The position numbers and the translations under genes were made by a program. DNA of 64,000 bases from Prostheceraeus crozeri (Eukaryota; Platyhelminthes; Polycladida; Euryleptidae): assembly GCA_907163375.1 (NCBI GenBank), contig CAJQUW010009243.1, positions 74,501 to 138,500 of the forward strand, given 5' to 3'. The notes under the pieces are model-generated. The model was given only the letters and a program-made list of their open reading frames with translations, made no database searches and was not told the DNA's origin. Shown here piece after piece: positions 42,140 through 54,145 of the stretch (positions are counted from its first letter, which is position 1; every line of letters starts with the position of its first letter).

Positions 42140-43569
42140 TAGTGTTTAAAAATTGCTGGTAAATTATTTTAAGTTACCTTACCGGTAATTTACTGGTAAT
42201 TTATCGGTAAATTACCGGTAATTTATGTTCAAGTCCGTATAACTTCAAATCGAGCGCACCAATATGCTTTGATTTCAACTAAATACACAATTGGCTTAAT
42301 CTGATTCTGATGAAAGCTTGATTTTTGCTCAACGTCTGATTCTTTGTCATAGATATTGCAATTAAGAAATGAAAAATTAACTTTTTTAAGAAGTTTGTTG
42401 GTATTTCACCCAAATAGACCATAATAATCAAAAGTTTGACGGCAAATAAACATTGTTCTAGGGAAGGGTCAATATTTTGTAAATTATACACTGCAGATCC
42501 TTCTTTCTATAAATATAATCAAAATTGGTTGTCAATGTTAGATGCGTAGTAAATTTAGATACATGGAGACAATATTGTTTCAAAAAATGTATTTTGATAA
42601 CTATAATTAGTAATAAATATTACTATCATATGAGAGAGAGATCATGCATCAATGGAAAGAATATGCAGATATCGTCCCTATTGTAGCCACCTGGCAAAAT
42701 TGGACAATACGCGCTCAGGCTATAATTATCATAAAGGTGCATAAAGGCATTGATAAGAGAGCAATAGCGATCGTCTCAACCAATGAGAGACCAGAATTAG
42801 AAGATTTTAAATGCGTGTTGAAGAGATAGCAACCTAGCGTGGAATTTGATAAATTCAGGCATTCTTTAATACTGCTAGGGGTTGGTGATGGCAAAGTGAA
42901 TGGTATAATAACAGAATTAGATTGTTTAAGCATCATCACTTTGCTAGAAGTGCAAACTGATTCAAAGCAATGGCACATGCAGGAGCATGCTGTAAATTCC
43001 TTCAAAATGCCCCGATCGTCACGATTCCTTCAGATTCGAAGAATTCAGATCATTGCGCAAAAGTTTTCTCGAAAATGTTGGGCCCTCCGATCATTATTAG
43101 AAAAAAATAGCAGGCGCACGAAAAAAACGCTCACAAACTTCTCTGTAGAACTTGACATCGACTGTGTCTCTTTGTTGTGTGATCCGGTTGATAACATCAG
43201 TCACTGAAGCACAATTTGGCGTGTTTAATATCGAACTGGCTGCTTATTGTTCGATTGCTGTGGTAATATGTCAGGAGATTGTGCCATTTTCTTAACTTTA
43301 CATGTTCCTATGTTTCCTTTCTAGTCAAGCAGAAGAAGAGAAGACCGATCTAATTCTGTGGGTATAACTATTAATATCGAATTATTCATGCGCACCTGGT
43401 TGAATACATTTATAGGTTAGATACATAAGCTATAATTTAGTAATTTCAAGAAACTCTAAATTCTTTAGGCTACCTGAGAATTGTGAGTGTATTGGAAATG
43501 AAATTTTGTCGGTAATTTATTTCAATCTTACCGGTAAATTACCGGTAATTTACCACACTTCAAACACTA
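42140..43569. mobile_element. Non-autonomous hAT-like element with 8-bp duplication and TACCGGTAA arrays
   Basis: Ends TAGTGTTTAAA and TTCAAACACTA are flanked by ATTAGAAC at 42132-42139 and 43570-43577. 1430 bp, no transposase. Just inside each end are short tandem palindromes of TACCGGTAATTTACCGGTAA type (42179-42228; 43510-43553), which can fold on themselves or pair end to end. Confidence 0.85.
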
Positions 43570-43577
43570 ATTAGAAC

Positions 43578-44639
43578 CAACATGATAGACAATTGTAGAT
43601 TACATGACATTTCAATAAAATATGTCACCGTTAACATTATCTATCTTTTCTTAAGCAGGAAAGTACATGCCTGAGCTTTATCTGGTGAATGCACAGCTGT
43701 AAAAACTCCAGCTGGCTTAGTAAATCAAACATTAGAACATTGTCCATGATTTTCCTTAGATGTCATCAGAACACAGTCTTGACCAAAATATTAGTTCATT
43801 CCGAATTACTATGTTAAAAGTTTTTATTTGGTATGGAGCTGATTCGAGGTCGAAAAGTGGTAGCACACCTGAATAGTTGCCATTTCATTGATTATCAGTA
43901 GGACAATTTTTCCCTACAAGCTAGAAATTTGACTTCTAAAAATCTAAATTTTGACAAATTTTGACCTGAAAAGAAAAGACAAGTTTTTGTGCTAAAAATT
44001 GTATGCAGCATTAGTTATTCTTGTTGTAGTACAAAGTACATTATGTTCTATATGCCGTAAAGAGAGAGCTGGTGTGCAATTTCAACTTCATCCGCATGCT
44101 TGAAGATATTTTTATTCATGATTCATGCCTACATCTAGGGCTTACGATCATAAGTAAAAAATACGGCGAAGTGTGGATGACTGAAGAAGAAAATACTAAA
44201 AAGACAAGTGTAGAAATGAAACTTAGCTGTATTAAAAAGATGTAGAAAAGATATTTTCTGGGATAATAATTGATGAGCAAAATCAAAAACCAGACAGTGT
44301 ATTTAATTGCCAAAGCAAGCTGATGTTTAAACATCCCTCATCAGCTGCATACAAACGCTGACTATCTGACAGCCTCATTGATTTTGGTAACATAATATCA
44401 CAGAAATATTTCAAAAAAGTACATACAGTTGAATATTTTTATATCAGACAAGAGAAGAGAATTGTCCATACGACAATCCAACGGAGACAAAAATGCCGAC
44501 AAGAAAAGCATAATGAATGACTTTTACCTCTCAGTAAACATGAAAGCACTCCATACCATTCATGAAATAAGATTAACTTACAGACAGTATCATAACAAAC
44601 AAGCGCTAACATTTAAAAAAAGTGGCGAAATCGACTTGG
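43578..44639. other. Non-coding stretch
   Basis: No gene recognised. Confidence 0.4.
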
Positions 44640-44900
44640 ACGGGCTTGAATATCGCAGTGTCTCTTGCGTAATTTACGCAAATTTGCAGCTAGTACATTT
44701 TCAACAATAGCACACAAGTACTTTTCAACATTTTCAGGTGCGAACATTTTCAGTGGTCTTTTCGAAGTAATTAATGGTTGAGTATTGAAAATGAACGCTC
44801 AACGGCACCTGATATTGGTTGGCAGCGCTGAAGGTCGGGGTGCAGTGCTGAAGACACATTATCGCGCTTTGATTAAGTCAAAAATGCTATCGAGATCATT
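44640..44900 (-). pseudogene. hAT transposase C-terminal remnant
   Basis: On the minus strand LHPDLQRCQPISGAVERSFS then ILN can be read, the hAT dimerisation motif (PISGAVERSFS). Stops interrupt the reading beyond it. No element ends found. Confidence 0.6.
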
Positions 44901-45820
44901 ATTCGCATTTAAGCGCCTTTTGATATAAGCGCATATGCCCACACAATCGTCCTTCAAGTCTAGTTTTTAATTTTTATCGTACGCTTCCTTGATGCTGTGC
45001 GTTGTACTTTCTATTTTCTGAATTAGGTGGGAAAGAGCTTAGGTAGGTTTTAATTACTGGCAATCGAAATAACGTCGTTTTGTGAATAATGTATCACGGA
45101 AGAAATTTGTTCCCTTGGCTAGTTTATAAATAAAAATGAAACCGCATTTATATTGGTGTTTTGAATTTGTATTTTGAATTTATTGATAAGATAAGTACAA
45201 TAAATATAGATGATCATAAAATGGTTTCCTTTGACGTTGTATCACTCTTTACATCTTTTCCTGCTTGTGAGACAATTGATATCCTTTTGTCAACAATCGT
45301 CGAAAATGATTGAAATTGTCATGTTATAGATCTTGAAACCTTAAGAAATTGAATTGTGTACCAAAGACATTGCAATTTTGTTCAATGGCCGTTTACTATC
45401 GCCAAATTGACAGCGTTAGAGTGGGTTCATGCTTGAGTCCGATCTTCGTTAAAATATTTTTTCTATTCTATTTTTGACATATGTTGATGACTAATTTGCT
45501 CTTGCTCAGTCTGATATTGATACCAATGATCTTTTGAATATTTTGAACTCGTGTCATCCATCTATAAAGTATATGTGTGAATATGAAAATGGTAGTGGCT
45601 CTTTATCTTTTTGGATGCTACATGCTCTCGTTGATCAGATGGATCTATGTGCACTACTATTTCTCGCAATGCAACATGGACGGAACTGCAGGGTAACTCA
45701 AAAGTCTTAATCGGGTTTCAAATTGAGATTTCTCAGTATGTACACTACGAACGTAATTTTTAGTTTATGCTGTAGAGGAAGAACCAGAAGCTCCACAAAG
45801 ACTTGAACTTTTGCCATATA

Positions 45821-47181
45821 CGAGGTGTGATCAAAAAGTAACCGAACTTTTCTTCCAAAACTTTATTAAGGAAAAATACAAGCTATTCAAAGCTATCACC
45901 CTCAAAGTACTCGCCTTTGCTAATAACACATCGTTCCCAACGTTGTTTCCAGCTCCTGAAGGCTGTCTGGAAGGCTTCTTTGGGGATGTCTCGAAGATGC
46001 TCCTGCGAATTCTTCTTGATCTCATCGATTGAATCAAATCGTCGTCCCTTCAGCGTGAACTTTAACTTTTGGAACAGGAAAAAGTTTGCTGGGGCAAGAT
46101 CAGGGGAGTACGGTGGCTGGGGAAGCACAGTCGTTTCAGATTTTGCACAGTAATCACGAATCAATAACGATGAGTGGGCAGGGGCATTGTCATGGTGCAG
46201 GACCCATGATTTCCTGCTCCACAGCTCAGGCCTCTTCCTACGAATGTTCTCCCTCAAGCGACGAGCACTTCAAGGTAGTAATGGCGGTTCACAGTGCCAC
46301 CTTGAGGTAGGAATTCGTGGTGGACAACACCGTGAACGTCAAAGAAGACGGTTAGCATCACTTTGACATTCGATCGGACTTGTCGTGCCTTCTTCGGTCG
46401 CGGCGATCCTTTGATCACTGTGAGGATTGGCTCTTCGTCTCCACGTCGTAGCCGTAAGCCCATGTTTCGTCGACAGTGATTATGGATTCCATGAAGTTTC
46501 CATCGTCGTTGGCACGATCCAGGAGCTCTTGACAGATTGCAACGCTATTGACCTTTTGCTCTTGTGTCAAGAGTCTCGGGACAAACTTGGCAGCAACGCG
46601 GCGCATCCCCAAGTTTTCAGTCAGAACGCTCTGACAGGATCCAAACGAAATGTCAGAATCATCAGACATCTCTCGAATTGTTAACCGTCGATTCGAATGC
46701 ACTAGTTCATCGACCAGGCTCACATGGTAAGCATCTGTTGATGTTGAAGGCCGGCCTGAGCGATGGTCATCTTCAACTGATTCCCGTCCAGTCTTGAACC
46801 TTCGGAACCACTCGTAGCACTGGGTTCGGCTGAGGGAGTTGTCACCGTAAACTTGCTTGATCATTTCAAATGTCTCGGTAAAAGTCTTTCCAAGTTTGCA
46901 GCAAAACTTGACATTGACACGCTGTTCGTGAGAAAATTCCATTTTCGACGAAGATCGACGGAAGAATGATCAATTTATCGAGAAAAGCAGATTTCGCAGC
47001 GAGAGAACAGTTATCTCTATTGCTATTGGCTGTAGCTGGATATCTATGCCGATTCAAATCGTGTGTCGTGATCTAAGAGAAGTTCAAGGTCATAGCTTGT
47101 CACTGATATCGAACAATAAGAGTTTAGACCGATTGTATATTGCTAAGAGAAGAAGTTCGGTTACTTTTTGATCACACCTCG
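45821..47181 (-). mobile_element. mariner element nested in the Visitor-type element
   Basis: Inverted repeats CGAGGTGTGATCAAAAAGTA are perfect for over 25 bp and flanked by TA on both sides (45819-45820, 47182-47183). 1361 bp, close to full length for mariner. Confidence 0.95.
45883..46942 (-). pseudogene. mariner transposase with Asn in place of the third catalytic Asp
   Basis: N-terminal MEFSHEQRVNVKFCCKLGKT and the YEWFRRFKTGRESVEDD linker are normal mariner. The first Asp is in TVDETWAYGYD and the second in VLHHDNAPAHSS. The third position, 35 residues on, reads SPDLAPANFFLF, where mariners have SD or CD: the catalytic Asp is Asn. The frame changes near 46440 and again near 46255, so three pieces are open. 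Confidence 0.85.
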
Positions 47182-47249
47182 TATGTTGGAAGTGAGCTCA
47201 GTTCACTTCGGTACAAAGAATGACGCGTTTTTTGAATTTTTCAAAGGTC

Positions 47250-47564
47250 TTATTCGATGGTGGCTGTCGTCACGGACTGGACTGCTTCAGTTATTTCTAC
47301 TCGCAGTTCTTTGTTGTTCGTTGGCCTATTCTTATACACCATTTCCTTGATATGACCACACAAAAAATAATCAAGAGGCGTCAGATCTGGGCTCCTGGGT
47401 GGCCAGTGGATGGGACCGTTTCGGCCAATCCATCGATCAGGGAATTGTACGTTGAGAAATTCTCTGACATTCAGACCCCAATGATTCGGTGCGCCATCTT
47501 GTTGAAAAAACGTAGTCGAAAATCGTCGTGATCTCTTTAGTTCTGGACTAAAATAATCCGTCAA
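47250..47564 (-). pseudogene. Visitor-type (DD41D) transposase C-terminal part
   Basis: Second Asp in TFFQQDGAPNHW and third in RSPDLTPLDYFLCGHIKE, with 41 residues between them, which defines the DD41D group. The N-terminal half and first Asp are absent. Confidence 0.75.
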
Positions 47565-48659
47565 TGAGAAAAAAGTTTAGGTGGAAAACGCTTTTCATGA
47601 CATCTGAAGAATTGCTTGACCTCCATAATAAGAGTGAGCTTGGATGGACTTTTAATTCATTTTTTCACAATTGCGACCTGTTATTAAAATTCTGGTTCTT
47701 CTTCTACCACGTAAACAAAAAAATCAAGTTTGCAGTCTTAACACTTACTCAGATATCTTGATTTGAAACCCGATTTAGACTTTTAAGTCACCTTGTATGT
47801 TTTAATTTTGATAGTTTAGTTCCTCGTTCGTACAAAATTGCTCTTGTAAAGGTATTGGCTATCCTTGCAAAACGTATTCACTCTCAAGACAGCATTGAAA
47901 GTGAGATAACTTTATTAATAGGCTTTACTTGCCAACGGATTTCCTCCATTTTTTTCTTGATAGAGGCATCTATCTCAATACAAATTGTGAAGAAGTGTTT
48001 GGCCCAGAAAAGAAGCCAATCTTTTTGAAGATGCCGTTTATAGGTGACAATGCAGCGTCGTTTGTTAGACGTTTTGTACGTCAACATGTCAACCTTTTTC
48101 CAGCTGCAAACAGTTCCTATTTTCATCACTTGTCGAATCCCGATTGCTTCACCAAAAGATAAACTTCCGGCCCTTCTTCAACGTCATTTACTCATTCGTG
48201 TGTACGTGTTTTTTATGGTTGCAAGTATTTTGGAAGGACCGGAAGACGTCTGGAGGACCGCATTCGGGAACATGTTCCAAACTGGTTTCCTTCAATCACT
48301 AAGTGTCTTCCACGTTCCACTAGAGTGCCCAACAGTGCCGTAACCCGCCATCTACAACTTTGTGACATATCCGCTCCTGAGGCATGATCACGCTTCAAAA
48401 TTGTGTTAAAATATGACAATGAACGTGTACTGCGAATTTTAGAAGCACTGTGCATTAAACATGATATTGCAGATCTCTGGGTACAAAAAGAACATGTTCT
48501 GTGCTTACTTCTTCCGTGGTGACATTTCTTTTCTTTGCACTGTAATTAATGAAAACGTATCTAATAACTTTTCTTTGTAAATAGTATCGTTCACTTCGTT
48601 TTTATATAGAGCTAATTTAGCTTGAATGTTGCGTCATCGATATCTATGTGAACTGTTAT

Positions 48660-48806
48660 TTTCTGTATTGCACACTTAGCTTGTCAGTCCCATGTCTAAC
48701 CTGACTGAGAACGGACGAAACATGTCGTTAAAAACGTTTTGTTGGAACACTAAGAAGCTGACAAATTGAGCACCAAGATGAACGCGGTTTTATTTTTTAT
48801 TTATAA
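48660..48806 (+). other. Penelope 3' end with hammerhead-like core
   Basis: CTGACTGAGAACGGACGAAA then CATGTC at 48701-48726 resembles a hammerhead ribozyme core (CUGAnGA ... GAAA ... GUC), as known in Penelope elements, but the first box is imperfect. Confidence 0.3.
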
Positions 48807-48977
48807 GTTGTGTGTTAGAAAAATAGGTATTCTATGAAGCCAGAAGTGCAAGAAAATGTAGAATTCCGAGACCGCTCTACGATTTCTTTGCCCGCTGGAT
48901 TCATAGAATAGTTTATACTCTAAATCTATGCCAAATGTCCAAAAACCAATGTGATTATACGAATATTTATATGAAAA

Positions 48978-49014
48978 TTTATCCTTGCCCTCGGGTGGGG
49001 GGGGCAAGGATAAA
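48978..49014. repeat. 13-bp perfect hairpin around a G-run
   Basis: TTTATCCTTGCCC and GGGCAAGGATAAA with an 11-nt loop containing TCGGGTGGGGG. Confidence 0.85.
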
Positions 49015-49991
49015 AAATATTGCCCTGCGACATTTTTCATATCATTTGCAGATTACTTTCACAGAGTTAGAGGTTAACGATGTTTTACAAAAATTTTCAT
49101 ATTTAAGATAAGATCAATTTTTTTTGACATAACCCAAAATTTTGACAATATTTTGACTTTTTTGACAAGTCAAAGCAGATTTGCCATCAGCAATTTTTTC
49201 TCAACAAACTTAAGCAAAAGATCTCGACATCAACACAACCCCCTGCTTGTCTTTGCAGTTACATTCGTAGAAAATTTGAGACTCAAGTTAAAATTTTAGG
49301 ATAAAAAACTTTTTAAAATTTTTAAAAGTTTAAATTTTTTGATTCATTTGAAGACTACTAATAATATTGAATTTCTGTTGCAGACAAAGCGTTTATGACA
49401 ATGGAATATTCATAAATAATTTTTTTTGAAATGTGCTCAAAAATCCCCATTTTAGTTAAATACTGTATTTGCTTATTCACTTAATTGAAGAATCAGATAA
49501 ACTCGCCATATACATGTATATATTTGAATGCTCAAAATTCAAAACAATTGTTATGATTTAAATTGATGACTTTGCTGTATGACATGATTGTCAAATGATA
49601 CGGCCAACAATTCAGCATTTTTCGATCTAAAATTGATTGGAATTGGAATCACATGAAACACCCAGGCTCCAACTTTATCTACTCAAGAATATTTTTCATG
49701 GCTTGATTTTTGTGATCAACTCATGCTCATTCTTCAAGCGTACATTTTGCGTCACATTGCATAACAATATAATCGCATGATTTTGGATTTCATCATCGAT
49801 AAATCGTAAACAGCATCGCCGATCTTTTTTTAAAATTTTGAGCGCGAATGTTGTTTTTATTATTTTTGAAACTTCATTGAACTATTAGAATTCTTCTTGG
49901 AAATTCATTCCCTTGAAAATTAGCAAGTTAATTTTTGTGGATGTGATAACAGTTTAAAGGAACAATGGCTCATAATTTTGAATTAGCGTTC
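49015..49991. other. AT-rich non-coding stretch
   Basis: Runs of A and T, no gene recognised. Confidence 0.4.
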
Positions 49992-49999
49992 ATTGCAAA

Positions 50000-51292
50000 A
50001 TAGAGATGAGCGTTAGGTCAGGTAACATCAACTTTGAAATCCGAGTCGAATCAAAGGACAACCCGATAAGAATATATCATAACCCGATCCGAGCTGACCA
50101 GATCAGATCCGAAAATTGTTCATAATACTATGATAATGCTTGTAAGACATGAAGTATAATTTTAGAACCCATAAGCTCATCGTTCCAAGTTCAAATCGAC
50201 CTAAAACACCATCGGCAGGACAGTGGAGAACGGATGGAGGGCATTTAGACTTGATTGTACGTTCCTGAGATAATCTGACTCAACCACTGCACGATGTAAC
50301 TCTAAAGAAGTTGACAAAACCATGAAATATATGCAAAATAAAAATATGTTATTATGAAGATCTATGAAATAGAGTGCACATATCTAGGATTGTATTAAAG
50401 TTGTTTGACTATCCATCAATTTTCCATTTAGCTAAGTGCATAGGATATGTCAAAGCATCATTTTATCAAAGCAGAGAGATATTTATGTATTTCATTTTGA
50501 TATCACATTAAGTTAGCAGGCTCCATCGTATGAGAGTAGATTAACAACGGACATACAAAATACTACTTATTGTTTATGAGCGGACCATGCATTTTAATAC
50601 ACTGCACTTCACGGTTATCATTAGCATTGAGAACATCAGACAGATAGCTTACAAATATGACTTATTTATGCAAGCTTATTCATTCTCATGACTGGAAGGT
50701 GAATTTTTAATGCAGCCGGAGAGTGAAGAGAAATGAATTTTAAAGTTTATTTAATTTTTAAGTAGCCACCCAAGTGCTTTTTCAGTTATACCGATTATCA
50801 GCCGCAGCATCAACTTTCACATTTCTTCCACACATACTCCTGGTTTGGCGATTATATTTCATTACATGCTGAAGAAAGTTTCAATTATCGATAGTTCTAC
50901 GTATTAGCATGATAATCTTCTTGTTGAGGTTATTTTGGAAATAGATTTGAAGCAGTTACTGTGTATTTCGTTTCTGCACTATTTCTTAAGCAATTTTAAT
51001 TTGAATTAAGCGAGAATGAAAAATAGGAGGCAAGAAACAGCAATTCTTCATACAGAATAATCCAGAAAGTCAAAGTGTTGATCAAATATACGTGTTTATA
51101 GCACAGATTATTGAGCAACATGTGAGAAGTAAATTACATCAAAATTGTTGAGAATTAAATATTGAGCTCGGTTTCTTCGGATTCATGATAAGAGGGATTA
51201 TCCGACCCGACTCGACTTCAAATTTGTAGTACCCGAACCTGTGCTTTCAAGGTCGAGTTTCGGGTCTGGTTTCCGGCACAGTCGCTCATCTT
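50000..51292. mobile_element. Non-autonomous hAT element with perfect 8-bp duplication
   Basis: Inverted ends AGATGAGCG are flanked by ATTGCAAA at 49992-49999 and 51293-51300. Subterminal CCCGATCCGA/CCGACCCGACTCGA words near both ends are typical binding-site repeats of hAT elements. 1293 bp, no transposase. Confidence 0.88.
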
Positions 51293-51601
51293 TATTGCAA
51301 AGCATGATTTAATGTTGAATATCAGCATGGCATATTGAGATGTGCATTGAATGAAGATTCCGAAGAATTGCATAATGCAAGAGTTTTTCTCTGTCATTGT
51401 GGCTGCAGAAAAAATAATTAAAAATTAGAATTTTTAATTTTTAAAAAATCTAGAAAAATCGTCGCAGCAATAACATCAAAGAAAGAGTTACCATTAGCTG
51501 TATGCTACTCTTCTGGATTAATTGAATGTATGACAGTTTTATGAAAAGTAATGTTAACAACATGCTCCATTTGAACTATTGAAATTGCCTTTTTGTTGCA
51601 G

Positions 51602-51645
51602 AATCATTTAGTGGATCAAGTGACGGAATGCATGGTCGTTATCAC
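51602..51645 (+). CDS. Candidate internal exon accepting phase 1
   Basis: A pyrimidine-rich acceptor (TTGCCTTTTTGTTGCAG) precedes 44 bases encoding, after one borrowed base, ESFSGSSDGMHGRYH, then donor CAC|GTAAGC in phase 0. The incoming phase fits exons A, B, B' and C. Confidence 0.45.
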
Positions 51646-52399
51646 GTAAGCTAAAGCATTATATTAATATTGTCTGTATAATAAAACACTCTATATAATT
51701 TAGAATGATTTTCACAAGGTGGAAAAGTTAAGTTACTGAAACCAGAGCAATTCAGTGATTCTGTTATAAGCCAATTACCACATTTCAACCATCCCTTGGT
51801 TAATAATAATTTAAAAAAATGAAATCAATAGGCCTGTTCAGCATCCAGACAGGAGGGCAAGCTAAAAGGTCAATGGTGAAAACGTTGCAGAATTAATTTC
51901 TACCACAAGGATTTCTGAAGTGACAAGGCAGTTCTTATGTTGTTCATGGCACAGTTCAAAAATCAGATTCATGCATGGAAGTAGACAAAGACAAAGTATC
52001 CAATTTTCCCCCTACAAATACTTTTAATGCATCCATTGCTATGGATAATGTTTGAGATATCCATAGGTTTCGCAGTTTCCCAATAACTTTTTGCGAAGCC
52101 AACATTCATTGCGTTATCTTATTCTTAAGTAGGTGAATATGTTTGCAAACACACTAATATACATAGATTCGAGTTATAAAGCTCAATGGTCTTTTCTTCG
52201 ACAGGTGGATGATATTCGCTCAAAAGTATCATGCATCCACAGATAGTGAAGGACATATTCCTAAATTGACTCAATAATGATAAATTCAAAAGAAAATTCA
52301 TTCCCAATTTTACACCACTAATTTTATTGCAAAGTACTCCTAAATGCACTGGACGCGTGCCGCGTGATACAAACTGTTGCTGTACAAGTGGGTTTATAT
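51646..52399. other. Non-coding stretch
   Basis: No gene recognised; probably intron. Confidence 0.4.
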
Positions 52400-53250
52400 A
52401 CAAATTTGTCAGTGAAAGTAGCTCATCTGTTCAGTTCATGTCGTCTGTTTAGTTTTGACATGTTCGTCGCAATACAGCGGGATTCAGAAACCCTAGTAGC
52501 AATCGCTATTTGCTGTTGTTCAATAAGTTTGTAGTCGAAATTGTTAGTGGACATCACTTTATCACCGTCGACTATCATGTTCAATAAGTGAACTTTTCTT
52601 GTCTTTATAACGTAAACTATGCTCATGTTCTCTATAGCGAACTTGAAATCGGCGACAAGTTTGACCTATGTAATTCTGTTCACATATCCTTCAGGAAAAT
52701 TCAAGATCACATATTTACTTTTGCAGTTATACCTTGGGCCAATATTTTTACGAATACTGCAAGAACAAACATTTTTGTCAGACTTTTTGAAATTCAAAAC
52801 TAGTTTTTCCAGGAACATCATATCAATTTTTTGTTTTATTGATTTTTCTCAAAAAACCATCACGAACGAAATCAAGTGTCAAAATCGCGTTGTTTTCTTC
52901 AATGTTTTTTGATTTTCGATTTCTATTTTTGTGGTGCATATCGTTTTTACTAAAACCATTGTTGCTTAGTATATTTTTCATAATGTCGTGCGATTTTTCT
53001 AAAGGGTCAGAGCATAGAGCATTGACAGCTATTTTTATAAAATTATTTTTTACGTGAATCGGCAACCACCTATACCTGCGTAAACGTATGCCATGATGAC
53101 AAGGTTTACTGTACCAATTGTATTTTACTTTTTCTTTTACCGAAACGCTTGTGTCCAGGAAATTCAGACAGTCAGTTTCGGGAATAAGAAAAATTAATAT
53201 ATAGACATATGTCTCTAAATGCAGACAAGGAGTTCATCCAAATGTTCCTT
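52400..53250 (-). pseudogene. Penelope-like reverse-transcriptase remnant
   Basis: Minus-strand reading from about 53190: CLNFLDTSVSVKEKVKYNWY and SKPCHHGIRLRRYRWLPIHV, then KNNFIKIAVNALCSDPLEK and NILSNNGFSK. This order (xNFLDxxV, WYxKP, LPxHVKxN, NNGF) matches the C-terminal half of Penelope-type reverse transcriptases. Further weakly coding sequence continues to about 52420. Broken in several places. Confidence 0.5.
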
Positions 53251-54064
53251 TCATAGTTTATCACTTTGACGAAAATTTAAATTAACCGATGTGCTTCTGT
53301 TTAACTCTAAATATCAAACAAAGGTTTAGGTTGTAAATTAATTTTGATATGCATTTGTTGATATGCTAGAAATTTGTTCAAAACACCTGACTGGAGCTTT
53401 TTTGCTGCTTTAGTGTCTTTCTCTTTATACTGCTATTACTTGCATGCATTATTGTATCAATGAATTATTTGACTAATACACTTTTCATGCAGAATTTTGC
53501 TATCATAAAAGAAGTTGTAGCCCTCTGTTTATTGTCCAGAGAAATTCACGAAAACTGTAGACGCAAAAGCCTTGCGGATGAAAAAGGTAATTAATTCGAA
53601 AAAAATTCCATCAAGTCATTCCATCATTTCATCAAGTGAGCAGACATCCGGTTGATTGTGTGTTGTAAGATCAATAAAAGTTTCTCTACTGCTTCAAACA
53701 ATGACTAACAATGTGTGAACAGCTGATGTAATGAGGGTTAATTCTCACATCTGTCCACCCTAACTCCTAGAAGTAATTTATTGGCGTAAATGACACTATC
53801 CGTACTTTGTCCTGCACTTGGCGACACGTCAGATGTTCATTTTAGATTGGGGTCGGATCGGGTTGCTTTGAGAAGAGAAATGAGAGGAAGTGGCCGCTTT
53901 CGTCTCATAGAGAACGTCGCATCCGCCTCATCACCTCTTCACGCTTTATCCCAATAATGCGTCATATGAAAATAAGGTTCTTGCTCATTGTGTTGGCGAT
54001 AATAACAGAGTAACTATCAAATTTAAATCACGTTACAAAATATCTTCGTACCGAGTTGATTCTT
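53251..54064. other. Non-coding stretch, possible promoter area
   Basis: 53800-54060 is less AT-rich than its surroundings and directly precedes the first-exon candidate at 54065. No TATA box identified. Confidence 0.25.
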
Positions 54065-54145
54065 ATGATAATGCCAGCTGGCAATTTCAAAGGGAAAAAG
54101 TATCAAGTCACCGAGAGAATGCAGTGTCCAGTTATTGAGTTTGAC
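54065..54145 (+). CDS. Candidate first exon D (phase 0)
   Basis: ATG opens MIMPAGNFKGKKYQVTERMQ then CPVIEFD, followed by donor GAC|GTAAGT. It ends in phase 0, the same outgoing phase as the exon at 51602-51645, so both could feed one downstream exon. Another frame through the same DNA is also open, which weakens the call. Confidence 0.35.

Larger units (their letters stand above)
45689..47795 (-). mobile_element. Visitor-type (DD41D) transposon, interrupted by a mariner
   Basis: Inverted ends CAGGGTAACTCAAAAGTCTT and, at the right, the reverse complement of CAAGGTGACTTAAAAGTCTA. A TA follows the right end at 47796; the left flank is TG, not TA. Only the C-terminal third of a transposase remains (47250-47564). 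Without the nested mariner it is about 745 bp. Confidence 0.75.
45123..48806 (+). mobile_element. Penelope-like element, decayed, split by nested transposons
   Basis: On the plus strand: MVSFDVVSLFT at about 45222 and YVDD at about 45478 are reverse-transcriptase signatures of the Penelope type. On the far side of the nested insertions, FDSLVPRSYKIALVKVLA at about 47808 and a GIY-YIG-like endonuclease tail (CKYFGRTGRRLEDRIREH at about 48213, then LRILEALCIKHDIADLW) follow. A 36-bp inverted repeat (45123-45158 against 48771-48806, with GCGGTTTTATTTTT) may mark the ends; Penelope elements are known to carry short inverted terminal repeats. Several breaks. A Visitor-type element sits between the two halves. 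Confidence 0.7.

Noticed and set aside
46086-46797. Plus-strand frames across the mariner
   Set aside because: Antisense shadows of the transposase gene.
53920-54135. Open frame through 53948-54127 in another phase than exon candidate D
   Set aside because: About 60 residues without start codon, motif or splice acceptor; not distinguishable from chance in AT-rich DNA.
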